Assembly (NCBI RefSeq): GCF_015278315.1
Contig: NZ_JADIJE010000002.1
Span: forward strand, 490,501 to 554,500
Direction of reading: 5' to 3'
DNA: 64,000 nt
Source: Microbacterium ureisolvens
GTDB taxonomy: Bacteria; Actinomycetota; Actinomycetes; Actinomycetales; Microbacteriaceae
Shown: one piece after another, positions 1 through 7,215 of the stretch
Layout: every line of letters starts with the position of its first letter
Numbering within the stretch: position 1 is the first letter of the stretch
Position numbers and translations under genes: made by a program
The notes under the pieces: model-generated
Database searches by the model: none
Told to the model about the DNA's origin: nothing
The model's input: the letters and a program-made list of their open reading frames with translations, nothing else

Positions 1-189
1 CAGGTCGACGACGTCCACGCCGCGCTCGAGCGGCTCGGCGACCGCGCCGAGGTCGTCTCGCCGCCGCACGTGATCTTCACTCACGACGACGACACGCTCG
101 GGCCCTCCGGTCACGACGAGTGGCAGACCTTCGTGAAGGATTCCGAGGGGAACACCGTCGGGCTCGTCGCCTTCCGCCCGAAGGCCTGA
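1..189 (+). CDS. VOC/glyoxalase-fold protein, C-terminal end (5' truncated by window)
   Basis: The window opens inside this gene; 62 residues and a TGA stop are visible. The tail has the pattern usual at the end of vicinal-oxygen-chelate (glyoxalase/bleomycin resistance) domains: an H-D-E-W-Q-T-F stretch followed by K-D-S-E-G-N-T-V-G-L, in which the Asp-Gly-Asn turn leads into the last beta strand. Function and substrate cannot be told from this fragment. The next gene starts about 100 bases downstream in the same direction, but it has its own promoter, so they need not be one operon. Confidence 0.6.
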   Translation, partial: QVDDVHAALERLGDRAEVVSPPHVIFTHDDDTLGPSGHDEWQTFVKDSEGNTVGLVAFRPKA

Positions 190-237
190 GCCCGCAGACT
201 GCGTATGCATCGCGCCCGCCGGCGCTCATCCTGCCCC

Positions 238-250
238 TATCGACTCGATA
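238..250. promoter_or_regulatory. 13-bp perfect palindrome upstream of sdaA
   Basis: TATCGACTCGATA is a perfect palindrome about one centre base, lying 31 bases before the sdaA -10 box. It looks like a dimeric repressor site, but no cognate regulator is recognisable in the window. Confidence 0.3.
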
Positions 251-280
251 ACGCCGAGCAGATTGTGCCGACCGACGGCG

Positions 281-286
281 TAGCCT
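281..286 (+). promoter_or_regulatory. -10 box of leaderless sdaA promoter
   Basis: TAGCCT lies 7 bases before the ATG at 294, which suggests that transcription starts at or next to the start codon. This favours ATG 294 over the in-frame GTG at 288. Confidence 0.5.
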
Positions 287-293
287 GGTGGCG

Positions 294-1889
294 ATGAGCG
301 CCTATGTCTCGGCGTTCGAGCTGTTCTCCATCGGTGTAGGACCCTCGAGCTCCCACACGGTCGGTCCCATGCGGGCCGCCCGTGATTTCGTCGTCCGACT
401 GCACGAGTCCGGCATGCTTCCTCGCGTCGGAAGAGTCACGTGCACCCTCTACGGCTCACTCGGTGCCACGGGGATCGGCCACGGCACCCCCGACGCCGTG
501 GTCGCCGGCTTGCAGGGTCTGGACCCCGAAACGGCGGATCCGGATGCCGTCCGCTCGGCGTGGAGCGGCTGGCCGGACGATCTGCGCCTCGAACTCGCCG
601 GCACGCACGCCGTGCCGTTCGTGCGAGGCGACATCGTCTTCGCGCCACGCACGCGCCTGCCGGGTCACCCGAACGCGATGACTCTGGAGGCATGGATGTC
701 TGTCGAGGACGGACCGCCGCGCGCCCTCGCCGTGACGCCGATCCGGGAGACCGGTCCAGCGTCGTCCGCCGCGGTGGAGCCGGCGACGACGGATGCCGGG
801 CTGCTCGTCCGCGAGACCTACTACTCCGTCGGCGGCGGGTTCATCCGCCGCGACGGCGACCCGGCGACAGGCACGCGGGCGCACCCGCGGACGTTCCCCC
901 TCGACTTCGGCAGTGCCGAGGAGCTCTTGGCGCTGTGCGACGAGCGCGGCATCACGATCGCGGAGGCCGCGCGCGTGAACGAGGGGTCGCTGCGCACCGA
1001 CGAGGAGATCGCCGAGGGGCTCGACCGCATCTGGGACGCGATGGCGGCGTGCGTCGAGGCTGGGCTGGAGGCTGAGGGCGTCCTGCCCGGCATCCTCGGG
1101 GTGAAGCGTCGCGCCGCCTCGATCCGTGCACAGCTCGAGTCGGCGGAGGCCGACGGTCGTCGCGAGCTGCCGGGGGAGTGGCTCGGGGCGTTCGCCCTCG
1201 CCGTCAACGAGGAGAATGCAGCGGGCGGCCGCGTCGTCACGGCGCCGACGAACGGTGCCGCGGGCATCGTGCCCGCGGTGGCGATGTACTGGTGGCGCTT
1301 CCTCGCCGATTCGGGACTCGGGGCGGGCAACGCCGTGACACCGTACGGCGAACTGGTCGGCAGCGCGCTGCTCGGCTACCACGGGCACGCCGCGAGCCTC
1401 GAGGAGGCCGCGGGCTGGGACGAGGGGCAGGTTGCCGACGCGAACCGGCGGCGTGGCATCCGTCGCTTCCTCCTCACCGCGACCGCGCTGGGTTCGCTGT
1501 TCAAGGCCAACGCGTCCATCTCGGGTGCCGAGGGCGGCTGCCAGGCGGAGGTCGGCTCGGCCTGCGCGATGGCGGCCGGAGGGCTGACGGTGGTCATGGG
1601 CGGCACGAACCGTCAGATCGAGAACGCGGCCGAGATCGCCATGGAGCACCACCTCGGCCTCACGTGCGACCCCGTGGGCGGCCTCGTGCAGATCCCGTGC
1701 ATCGAGCGCAACGCGATCGCCGCATCGACGGCGGTGACCGCCGCGCGGCTGGCGCTGCGGGGCGACGGCTCCCACTATGTGTCGCTGGACGCGGTGGTCG
1801 AGACGATGCGGCAGACCGGCATCGACATGTCGCACAAGTACAAGGAGACGAGCGAGGGCGGGCTCGCCGTCAACGTGATCGAGTGCTGA
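294..1889 (+). CDS. sdaA: L-serine ammonia-lyase (L-serine dehydratase, Fe-S dependent)
   Basis: It converts L-serine to pyruvate and ammonia in the cytoplasm, feeding serine into central carbon metabolism. The protein has 531 residues. The N-terminal beta domain opens with the family hallmark S-I-G-V-G-P-S-S-S-H-T-V-G-P. The catalytic alpha domain carries the cysteines expected to bind the 4Fe-4S cluster in G-G-C-Q-A-E-V-G-S-A-C and C-D-P-V-G-G-L-V-Q-I-P-C. Single-chain enzymes of this family are usually about 455-460 residues, so this one is long; the extra residues sit around 140-185 in the beta domain, in an Ala/Glu/Thr-rich stretch. No RBS precedes the start, in keeping with the leaderless -10 box at 281. 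Confidence 0.93.
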   Translation: MSAYVSAFELFSIGVGPSSSHTVGPMRAARDFVVRLHESGMLPRVGRVTCTLYGSLGATGIGHGTPDAVVAGLQGLDPETADPDAVRSAWSGWPDDLRLELAGTHAVPFVRGDIVFAPRTRLPGHPNAMTLEAWMSVEDGPPRALAVTPIRETGPASSAAVEPATTDAGLLVRETYYSVGGGFIRRDGDPATGTRAHPRTFPLDFGSAEELLALCDERGITIAEAARVNEGSLRTDEEIAEGLDRIWDAMAACVEAGLEAEGVLPGILGVKRRAASIRAQLESAEADGRRELPGEWLGAFALAVNEENAAGGRVVTAPTNGAAGIVPAVAMYWWRFLADSGLGAGNAVTPYGELVGSALLGYHGHAASLEEAAGWDEGQVADANRRRGIRRFLLTATALGSLFKANASISGAEGGCQAEVGSACAMAAGGLTVVMGGTNRQIENAAEIAMEHHLGLTCDPVGGLVQIPCIERNAIAASTAVTAARLALRGDGSHYVSLDAVVETMRQTGIDMSHKYKETSEGGLAVNVIEC

Positions 1890-1892
1890 CTC

Positions 1893-1911
1893 TGTTCGTT
1901 CAGAGCGAACA
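1893..1911. terminator. Short inverted repeat after sdaA
   Basis: TGTTCG and CGAACA arms (6 bp) surround a 7-base loop, 4 bases after the sdaA stop codon. It may be a weak terminator or an operator; no T-run follows. Confidence 0.25.
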
Positions 1912-1919
1912 GCGAGCGC

Positions 1920-1946
1920 TTAGCACTCTCACTCCTCGAGTGCTAA
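1920..1946. promoter_or_regulatory. CIRCE operator (HrcA site) with embedded promoter
   Basis: TTAGCACTC, a 9-base spacer and GAGTGCTAA match the CIRCE consensus, the binding site of the heat-shock repressor HrcA, at all arm positions. A -35-like TTAGCA (1920-1925) and an extended -10 TGC-TAATCT (1941-1949), 18 bases apart, lie within or across the element, so HrcA binding should block polymerase directly. Confidence 0.93.
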
Positions 1947-1956
1947 TCTGAACGTA

Positions 1957-1977
1957 GTTGAGCCGAGGCGGCTCAAC
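1957..1977. promoter_or_regulatory. HAIR-like inverted repeat (possible HspR site)
   Basis: GTTGAGC, 7 bases, GCTCAAC. The HspR-associated inverted repeat is CTTGAGT-N7-ACTCAAG, so spacing and the TTGAG/CTCAA cores agree and only the outer and innermost arm bases differ. It lies between the predicted transcription start and the RBS, where it would also form a stem in the mRNA. Confidence 0.6.
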
Positions 1978-1999
1978 TCTCGAACGAGAGGAGATAACC

Positions 2000-2455
2000 A
2001 TGGCCACGTACGACCCGTTCCGCGATCTCGACCGCCTTGCGTCCGGTCTCTTCGACACCCGCCGCGGTCCCCGCCGCATGCCGATGGACCTCTACCGCGA
2101 CGGCGACCACTACGTGCTGACGGCCGACCTGCCGGGCATCGACCCGGGCTCGGTCGACATCGACGTCGACGGCCAGCTGTTGACGATCCGTGCCGAGCGC
2201 ACGCTCCACAGCGGCGACGACGTCAAGTGGATCACCCGCGAACGCGAGGCTGCGAGCTTCCTGCGCCAGCTGAACCTCGGCCAGGGCATCGACACCGAGC
2301 GCATCGCCGCGAGCTACAGCAACGGTGTGCTGAGCGTGACGATCCCGGTGAGCGAGAAGGCGAAGCCGCGCAAGATCGAGGTGACGTCCGAGGGCTCGGC
2401 GCCGACGATCCGCGCGCACGAGTCCAGCGAGACGCCGCAGCCGATCGAGCAGTAG
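2000..2455 (+). CDS. Small heat-shock protein, Hsp20/alpha-crystallin family
   Basis: This is a cytoplasmic holdase chaperone that binds unfolding proteins and forms oligomers. The 151 residues hold one alpha-crystallin domain (about 35-130) with the family motif A-x-x-x-N-G-V-L (seen as ASYSNGVL) near its end and a short polar C-terminal tail. ATG 2000 is chosen because a strong GAGGAGAT RBS lies just upstream; an in-frame GTG at 1958 would start inside the operator region. CIRCE and a HAIR-like repeat precede the gene, predicting double repression by HrcA and HspR. A small stem, CTCTC-GAAC-GAGAG (1977-1990), ends in the RBS and might dampen translation at low temperature. Confidence 0.92.
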   Translation: MATYDPFRDLDRLASGLFDTRRGPRRMPMDLYRDGDHYVLTADLPGIDPGSVDIDVDGQLLTIRAERTLHSGDDVKWITREREAASFLRQLNLGQGIDTERIAASYSNGVLSVTIPVSEKAKPRKIEVTSEGSAPTIRAHESSETPQPIEQ

Positions 2456-2479
2456 GCCGTATCGCCGCTGTCCGGTTGA

Positions 2480-2514
2480 CGGATGCCTCGTCCCCCTCCG
2501 GGGCGGGGCATCCG
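2480..2514. terminator. Bidirectional terminator between hsp20 and tdk
   Basis: CGGATGCC and GGCATCCG close a long GC-rich stem with an imperfect inner part. It sits between two convergent genes and can serve both. It is an inverted pair of the GGATGCC repeat described in the findings. Confidence 0.75.
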
Positions 2515-2525
2515 CGTTGCTGCCG

Positions 2526-3107
2526 CTAGGCGCGCGCGCCGGTGAAGTGGCGCCGGCACCGCGCCTGGTACGACTCGATGCCGCCCACCTGCGCGCGCGT
2601 CGGGACGCGCGGATCACCGCCGCCGTCCTGGACGGTTCGCTGGTGGAAGGCGGCGTCCTCGCCGCACACGGCGCACACCGCCGTCAGCTTGAGCACGTCC
2701 TCGGCCATCGCCATCAGCGCGGGCAGCGGTTCGAACGGCTGGCCGTCGAACGTGATGCACAGACCCGACACCACCACCGTCAGGCCGTCGGTGACGAGCG
2801 CGTCGACCGCCGGCACGAGCTCGGGGCCGAAGAACTGGGCCTCGTCGACAGCGACCAGATCGAGGCCGCGCCCGCGTGCCGACGCGACGAGCGCCTCCGC
2901 GTCGGGCACCGAGCGCGAGGGCACGCTCAGGCCCGAGTGGGAACTGACGAGCCCTTCGCCGCGGCGGTCGTCGAGAGCGTGGCTGATCACTTCGACCTCG
3001 AGCCCGGCGATGCGAGCACGGCGCACGCGCCGCATCAGCTCCTCGGACTTGCCGGCGAACATCGGACCCGCCACCACCTGCAGCGTCGCCTGGTTGCGCG
3101 TGTGCAT
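2526..3107 (-). CDS. tdk: Thymidine kinase (type II)
   Basis: It phosphorylates thymidine with ATP in pyrimidine salvage. The 193 residues show the P-loop G-P-M-F-A-G-K-S-E-E-L (14-24), the D-E-A-Q-F-F segment with the catalytic Glu, and a zinc site with C-A-V-C and, near the C terminus, C-R-R-H, so the fourth ligand is His rather than Cys, as in some bacterial enzymes. The reading frame stays open much further upstream, but that part is antisense to the ABC transporter gene. ATG 3107 is the start that gives the normal N terminus of the family. It is divergent from the ABC gene at 3171. Confidence 0.93.
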   Translation of the reverse strand: MHTRNQATLQVVAGPMFAGKSEELMRRVRRARIAGLEVEVISHALDDRRGEGLVSSHSGLSVPSRSVPDAEALVASARGRGLDLVAVDEAQFFGPELVPAVDALVTDGLTVVVSGLCITFDGQPFEPLPALMAMAEDVLKLTAVCAVCGEDAAFHQRTVQDGGGDPRVPTRAQVGGIESYQARCRRHFTGARA

Positions 3108-3170
3108 GGCGCCCAGACTACGTCGACGGCCTCTTGACGGCCGGCCGGTGAAGGGCGAACCATTCATCTC

Positions 3171-4103
3171 GTGAGGGATGGTGCGGGGACGGATGCCGTC
3201 CACGTGCGTGGTCTGCACGTGCGGCGCGGCAAGACCGAGGTGTTCGAGAGCCTCGATCTCGACATCCCGCGCGGCCAGGTGACGGGGCTGATGGGACCGT
3301 CGGGCTGCGGCAAGACGACGCTCATGCGCGCGATCGTCGGCGTGCAGAAGGTGGCGGGCGGCAGCGTCACGGTGCTCGGCGAGCCGGCCGGCTCGGCAGT
3401 GCTCCGCAAGCGGGTGGCGTACGACACCCAGGCGGCCTCGGTGTACGGCGACCTCACCATCCGGCAGAACCTGCGGTACTTCGCCCGGCTCGTCGGGGCG
3501 CCGCGCACCGACATCGACCGCGTCATCGAGCAGGTCGGGCTCACCGACCAGCGCGACCAGACGATCGACTCCCTCAGCGGCGGTCAGGAGAGCCGGGTGT
3601 CGCTCGCGGTCGCGATGCTCGGTGCTCCTGAGCTGCTCGTGCTCGACGAGCCGACGGTCGGCCTCGATCCCGTGCTGCGGGCCGAGCTGTGGGAGGTGTT
3701 CCGCGGCCTCGCCGACGCTGGGGCGACGCTCATCGTGTCGAGCCACGTCATGGACGAGGCGCTGCGCTGCGACCGTCTGGTCCTGCTGCGGGCGGGCCGC
3801 ATCATCGCCGACACGACCCCCGACGGTCTTCTCGCCGATACCGCAACGACGGATCCGGATGCCGCGTTCCTGGCTCTCATCGAACGCGACGCCCTTCGCC
3901 AGGCGCGGTCGCCGGAGGCCACGGATGCGTCTGTCGGGTCGGGCGCGCCGGTCGGCGAGGACGCGCCGGTCGGCGAGGACGCGACGGCCGGGCAGGACGC
4001 GCCGGTCGGCGAGCCAGCCGGAGAGCAGGCCGAGCAGCATCCGCTCACCCGCCGCGAGGCCCGCGAGCAAGCGAAGCACCCGCACGAGGGAGGTGCCTCG
4101 TGA
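3171..4103 (+). CDS. ABC transporter ATP-binding protein (multidrug/ABC-2 exporter type)
   Basis: This is the ATPase half of an exporter whose membrane partner overlaps its 3' end. The 310 residues carry Walker A (G-P-S-G-C-G-K-T-T), the signature L-S-G-G-Q, Walker B (L-L-V-L-D-E-P) and the switch His in S-S-H-V-M-D-E. After the ATPase domain (to about residue 235) comes a low-complexity tail with four tandem 18-bp repeats (3945-4016) encoding A-P-V-G-E-D variants, then a charged stretch; this tail is not typical of the family. The GTG at 3171 is the first start that gives a complete domain; no clear RBS is visible. The substrate is unknown. Confidence 0.88.
   Translation: MRDGAGTDAVHVRGLHVRRGKTEVFESLDLDIPRGQVTGLMGPSGCGKTTLMRAIVGVQKVAGGSVTVLGEPAGSAVLRKRVAYDTQAASVYGDLTIRQNLRYFARLVGAPRTDIDRVIEQVGLTDQRDQTIDSLSGGQESRVSLAVAMLGAPELLVLDEPTVGLDPVLRAELWEVFRGLADAGATLIVSSHVMDEALRCDRLVLLRAGRIIADTTPDGLLADTATTDPDAAFLALIERDALRQARSPEATDASVGSGAPVGEDAPVGEDATAGQDAPVGEPAGEQAEQHPLTRREAREQAKHPHEGGAS
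3945..4016 (+). repeat. Four tandem 18-bp coding repeats
   Basis: Units of 18 bases starting GCGCCGGTCGGCGAGGAC are repeated at 3945, 3963, 3981 (diverged) and 3999 inside the ABC ATPase gene. They encode A-P-V-G-E-D repeats and are prone to slippage in whole-codon steps. Confidence 0.85.
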
Positions 4104-4834
4104 ACGGAGCTCTGACGCTCGCGACCGCCGGGCGCGTGCTGCGTCAGCTCAGCCACGACCCCCGGTCGATCGCGCTCATGCTCGTCGCACCGAGTCTGCT
4201 GGTCGGCCTGTTCGCGTGGCTGTTCAGCGATCAGGAGGGCGTGTTCGATCAGTTCGGCGGACCGATCCTGGCCCTCTTCCCGTTCATCGTGATGTTCCTC
4301 ATCACTTCGATCACGACGCTCCGCGAGCGCCGGTCGGGAACGCTGGAGCGGCTGATGACCACCCCGATCGCCAAGGCCGACTTCATCCTCGGCTACGGGC
4401 TCGCCTTCGGTCTGATGGCGACGCTGCAGGCGGTGATCACGGTGACCTTCGCCGTGTGGGTGTGCGGACTGGAGGTCGAGGGGCCGCTCTGGCAGCTCGG
4501 CCTGGTGGCGGTCGTCGACGCGATCCTGGGCACGGCGCTGGGCCTGCTGGCCAGCGCGTTCGCCCGTACGGAGTTCCAGGCTGTGCAGTTCATGCCGCTC
4601 ATCGTCTTCCCGCAGATCATCCTCGGTGGGCTGTTCATGCCGCGCGAGGATATGCCCGAGGCGCTCTACCAGATCTCGAAGATCCTGCCGCTGAGCTACG
4701 CGATCGACACCATCAATGCCGTCACCGACGGCGACGAGGGGTGGGACGTGTTCGGGCCGCTCCTCGTCGTGGTCGCATTCGCCGTCGGCGCGCTGATCCT
4801 CGCCTCGCTCACCCTCCGGCGGCGGACTCCGTAG
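4100..4834 (+). CDS. ABC-2 type exporter permease
   Basis: This is the membrane subunit paired with the preceding ATPase. The 244-residue protein has about six hydrophobic segments and the ABC-2 features of this group: an early L-R-E-R-R-S-G-T-L-E-R-L cytoplasmic loop and, before the last helix, the Q-I-I-L-G-G-L-F-M-P stretch followed by L-P-L-S-Y-A-I-D. The GTG start overlaps the ATPase stop (GTGA, 4100-4103) and has a GAGGGAGG RBS inside the upstream gene, so the two are translationally coupled. Antibiotic or lipid export is the usual role of such pairs; the substrate cannot be named. Confidence 0.88.
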   Translation: MNGALTLATAGRVLRQLSHDPRSIALMLVAPSLLVGLFAWLFSDQEGVFDQFGGPILALFPFIVMFLITSITTLRERRSGTLERLMTTPIAKADFILGYGLAFGLMATLQAVITVTFAVWVCGLEVEGPLWQLGLVAVVDAILGTALGLLASAFARTEFQAVQFMPLIVFPQIILGGLFMPREDMPEALYQISKILPLSYAIDTINAVTDGDEGWDVFGPLLVVVAFAVGALILASLTLRRRTP

Positions 4835-4864
4835 CCGGATCTCCGGTCAGCGCCCGGGAGCAGA

Positions 4865-5305
4865 TCAGCAGCTCGGCTGCTTCTTGCGCAGCTTGGCGGT
4901 GAGGTCGCGCAGCTGGGTCAGCTCGTCGTCGGAGAGCAGCGACATGCGCTCGGCGATGGCCTTGCCGTGCGAACTCGCGACGCGGCGGAACAGCGCGGCT
5001 CCGGCATCCGTCGCGTGAACGAGCGCGCCGCGGCCGTCGTCGGGATCGGCGTCCTTCGTGAGCAGGCCGCGCGCGACCATGCGGTCGACGAGGCGCGAGA
5101 CGCTCGGCTGACTGATCAGCATGTTGGCGGTCACGTCGCGCAGGCGCGCGGTGAGGTCTTCGGCCCGCGTGACTGTGAGGAGCACGTCGTACTCCGCCTG
5201 GCTCAGCGTGTCTTCGTGGAAGTCGTCGTTGATGTCGCCGAACACCTCGTGCTGGGCCCGGAAGAGGCTCTCCCAGGCATCGATGGCGAGGCGACGGTCG
5301 GTCAT
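4865..5305 (-). CDS. MarR family transcriptional regulator
   Basis: The 146-residue winged-helix repressor has its recognition region at I-S-Q-P-S-V-S-R-L-V-D-R-M-V-A-R-G-L-L and the wing D-P-D-D-G-R-G-A. MarR proteins bind DNA as dimers and are commonly released by small aromatic ligands. The gene converges on the ABC exporter operon, which is a plausible but unproven target. A TAATCT -10 box (5318-5313) is 7 bases before the ATG, so the message is probably leaderless. It is divergent from the DUF2207 gene, only 42 bases away. Confidence 0.88.
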   Translation of the reverse strand: MTDRRLAIDAWESLFRAQHEVFGDINDDFHEDTLSQAEYDVLLTVTRAEDLTARLRDVTANMLISQPSVSRLVDRMVARGLLTKDADPDDGRGALVHATDAGAALFRRVASSHGKAIAERMSLLSDDELTQLRDLTAKLRKKQPSC

Positions 5306-5312
5306 ATCGACA

Positions 5313-5318
5313 AGATTA
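5313..5318 (-). promoter_or_regulatory. -10 box of leaderless marR promoter
   Basis: TAATCT on the minus strand, 7 bases before ATG 5305. Confidence 0.55.
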
Positions 5319-5335
5319 GGGCAGGGCGCGGACCC

Positions 5336-5341
5336 TAGGCT
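5336..5341 (+). promoter_or_regulatory. -10 box of leaderless DUF2207 promoter
   Basis: TAGGCT lies 6 bases before ATG 5348. Together with the marR box it makes a compact divergent promoter pair. Confidence 0.5.
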
Positions 5342-5347
5342 GGCCAC

Positions 5348-7147
5348 ATGGGCTCTTCTGTCGCCGGTTCGTCGCGCCCGCATCGGCTCGGGAGCGTCGG
5401 CCTGATCGTCGCCGTGCTCTTCGGGATGCTGCTGCCCGCCCTCGTGGCCGCGCCGGCCTTTGCCGACGTCGAGGACTTCGCCTTCGAGAGTCTCGACGTC
5501 GAGTACCAGCTCGGTCGCGCCGACGACGGCACCAGCACGCTCACCGTCGTCGAGACATTCGTGGCGATCTTCCCCGAGATCGATCAGAACCGCGGCATGC
5601 GGCGCGCGGTCCCCGACAGCTACCGGGGTGCGCCGCTGCACCCCGAGCTCGTGTCCATCACCGACGAGAACGGCGCTTCGCGCCCTGCCGAGACGGAGTC
5701 GGAGGACGGGTTCTTCATCATCACCTCGCGCGCGGACGACTACGTGCACGGGCGCCAGACCTACGTCTTCACCTACACGCTCGCCAACGTCACGAGGTAC
5801 TTCCCCGACACCGGCGTCGACGAGTTCTACTGGGACGTCAACGGCACCGCGTGGCCGCAGCCGTTCGGTCGCGTCACAGCGCGCGTGACGATGCCGGACG
5901 AACTCGGATCCGCGCGCACGGGCGCGCAGGCCTGCTACTTCGGGTACCAGGACGACGAGCAGACGTGCCCGATCGACGACGCCGACGGGGCCGTGACGGC
6001 GTCCGTGGAGAATGTGCAGCCTTCCCAGACGATGACGATCGCGATCGGCTTCGAGCCCGACACCTTCACCGAGTTCGATGCGAGGTACCTCGCATCGCCG
6101 TGGGGCTGGCTGCAGAGCATCGTCGCGCTGCTCGGGCTCGGGACCGCCGTCGTGCTCGCCGTGGTGACCCGCCGGCGCCACCTGCGCGACGCACCCGGCC
6201 GGCCGGTGATCATCGCGGAGTACACCCCGCCGCGGGAGATTGACGCGCTCGAGAGCGCCGTGCTGCTGGGGCACACGACCAAGGCGATCCCGGCGGAGGT
6301 GCTCGAGCAGGCGGTGGTCGGCAGCATCCGCATCGAGGAGGGCCCGGCGAGGTGGTTCGGCGGCGCGCGGCTGAAGGCCGTGCTCGTCGACCCCTCCCTC
6401 GCGGACGGAGATGGACGGATGCTGCTTCCCGGCCTCTTCCCGTCGGGAGTGCCCGGCGAGGAGTTCGAGTTCGGCCGCAGCGACACGAGGTTCTCCACCA
6501 CCGCGCAGAAGGTGCTGAAGGCGGCGTCGTCGGAGCTCACGACGCGCGGTCTGCGTCGACAGGTGCCGGTCCGAGCACGCGCGTGGCCGATCGCGATCGT
6601 GATCATCTCGGCGGCGCTGGTGCTGCTGTTCGGCATCGGCGCGCTCGTCTCGTACGTGACGCCCTTCGTGCCGATCGTCCTGATCATCGCCGCCGTGCTC
6701 GTCGTGCTGCTCGTCGCCGGGCTGGTATCGCGCAAGCCGCTGACGCCCGCCGGCGCGGAGGTGCGCGACCACCTGCACGGCCTCAAGCAGTTCATCGAGT
6801 GGGCCGAGGCCGATCGCATCCGCATGCTGCAGTCGCCGCAGGGCGCCGAGCGCGTACGGGTCGACATCTCGGACCCGCGGGTGAAGCTGAAGCTCTACGA
6901 GAAGCTGCTGCCGTACGCGGTCGTGTTCGGCCAGGAGAAGAAGTGGGCCGACGAGCTAGCGGTGCTCTACGGCGACGGCAACTCGCCCGGCTGGTACGCG
7001 GGGGGCGCGGGATTCAATGCCGCCGCGTTCTCGGCCGGGATCTCGCACCTCTCGAGCACGGCGTCCGCCTCGTCGTCGTCTGGCGGCTCGTCGGGCGGCG
7101 GCTCCGCCGGCGGCGGCGGAGGCGGAGGCGGCGGCGGAGGAGTCTAA
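5348..7147 (+). CDS. DUF2207 domain membrane protein
   Basis: The 599-residue protein has an N-terminal signal/anchor segment (about 18-40), an extracellular DUF2207 domain with E-I-D-Q-N-R-G-M-R-R and Y-F-P-D-T-G-V-D-E-F-Y-W-D-V-N-G, a membrane helix near 255-275, a cytoplasmic part, and a double hydrophobic segment near 415-460. It ends in a serine- then glycine-rich tail with a run of eleven glycines, which is usual for the family. No biochemical role is established for DUF2207 to my knowledge. It is monocistronic, with a leaderless promoter. Confidence 0.85.
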   Translation: MGSSVAGSSRPHRLGSVGLIVAVLFGMLLPALVAAPAFADVEDFAFESLDVEYQLGRADDGTSTLTVVETFVAIFPEIDQNRGMRRAVPDSYRGAPLHPELVSITDENGASRPAETESEDGFFIITSRADDYVHGRQTYVFTYTLANVTRYFPDTGVDEFYWDVNGTAWPQPFGRVTARVTMPDELGSARTGAQACYFGYQDDEQTCPIDDADGAVTASVENVQPSQTMTIAIGFEPDTFTEFDARYLASPWGWLQSIVALLGLGTAVVLAVVTRRRHLRDAPGRPVIIAEYTPPREIDALESAVLLGHTTKAIPAEVLEQAVVGSIRIEEGPARWFGGARLKAVLVDPSLADGDGRMLLPGLFPSGVPGEEFEFGRSDTRFSTTAQKVLKAASSELTTRGLRRQVPVRARAWPIAIVIISAALVLLFGIGALVSYVTPFVPIVLIIAAVLVVLLVAGLVSRKPLTPAGAEVRDHLHGLKQFIEWAEADRIRMLQSPQGAERVRVDISDPRVKLKLYEKLLPYAVVFGQEKKWADELAVLYGDGNSPGWYAGGAGFNAAAFSAGISHLSSTASASSSSGGSSGGGSAGGGGGGGGGGGV

Positions 7148-7215
7148 GACCCTGCCGGCGCCTCATTCCGGACGCGCCGAACCTGTCGCGCAGACCGCCT
7201 CCCGCGTCGGCGCCC

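Noticed and set aside
2526..4085. A 519-residue open frame on the minus strand covering tdk and beyond
   Set aside because: The part upstream of 3107 is antisense to a clear ABC ATPase gene; high G+C keeps such frames open. Only the tdk part is real.
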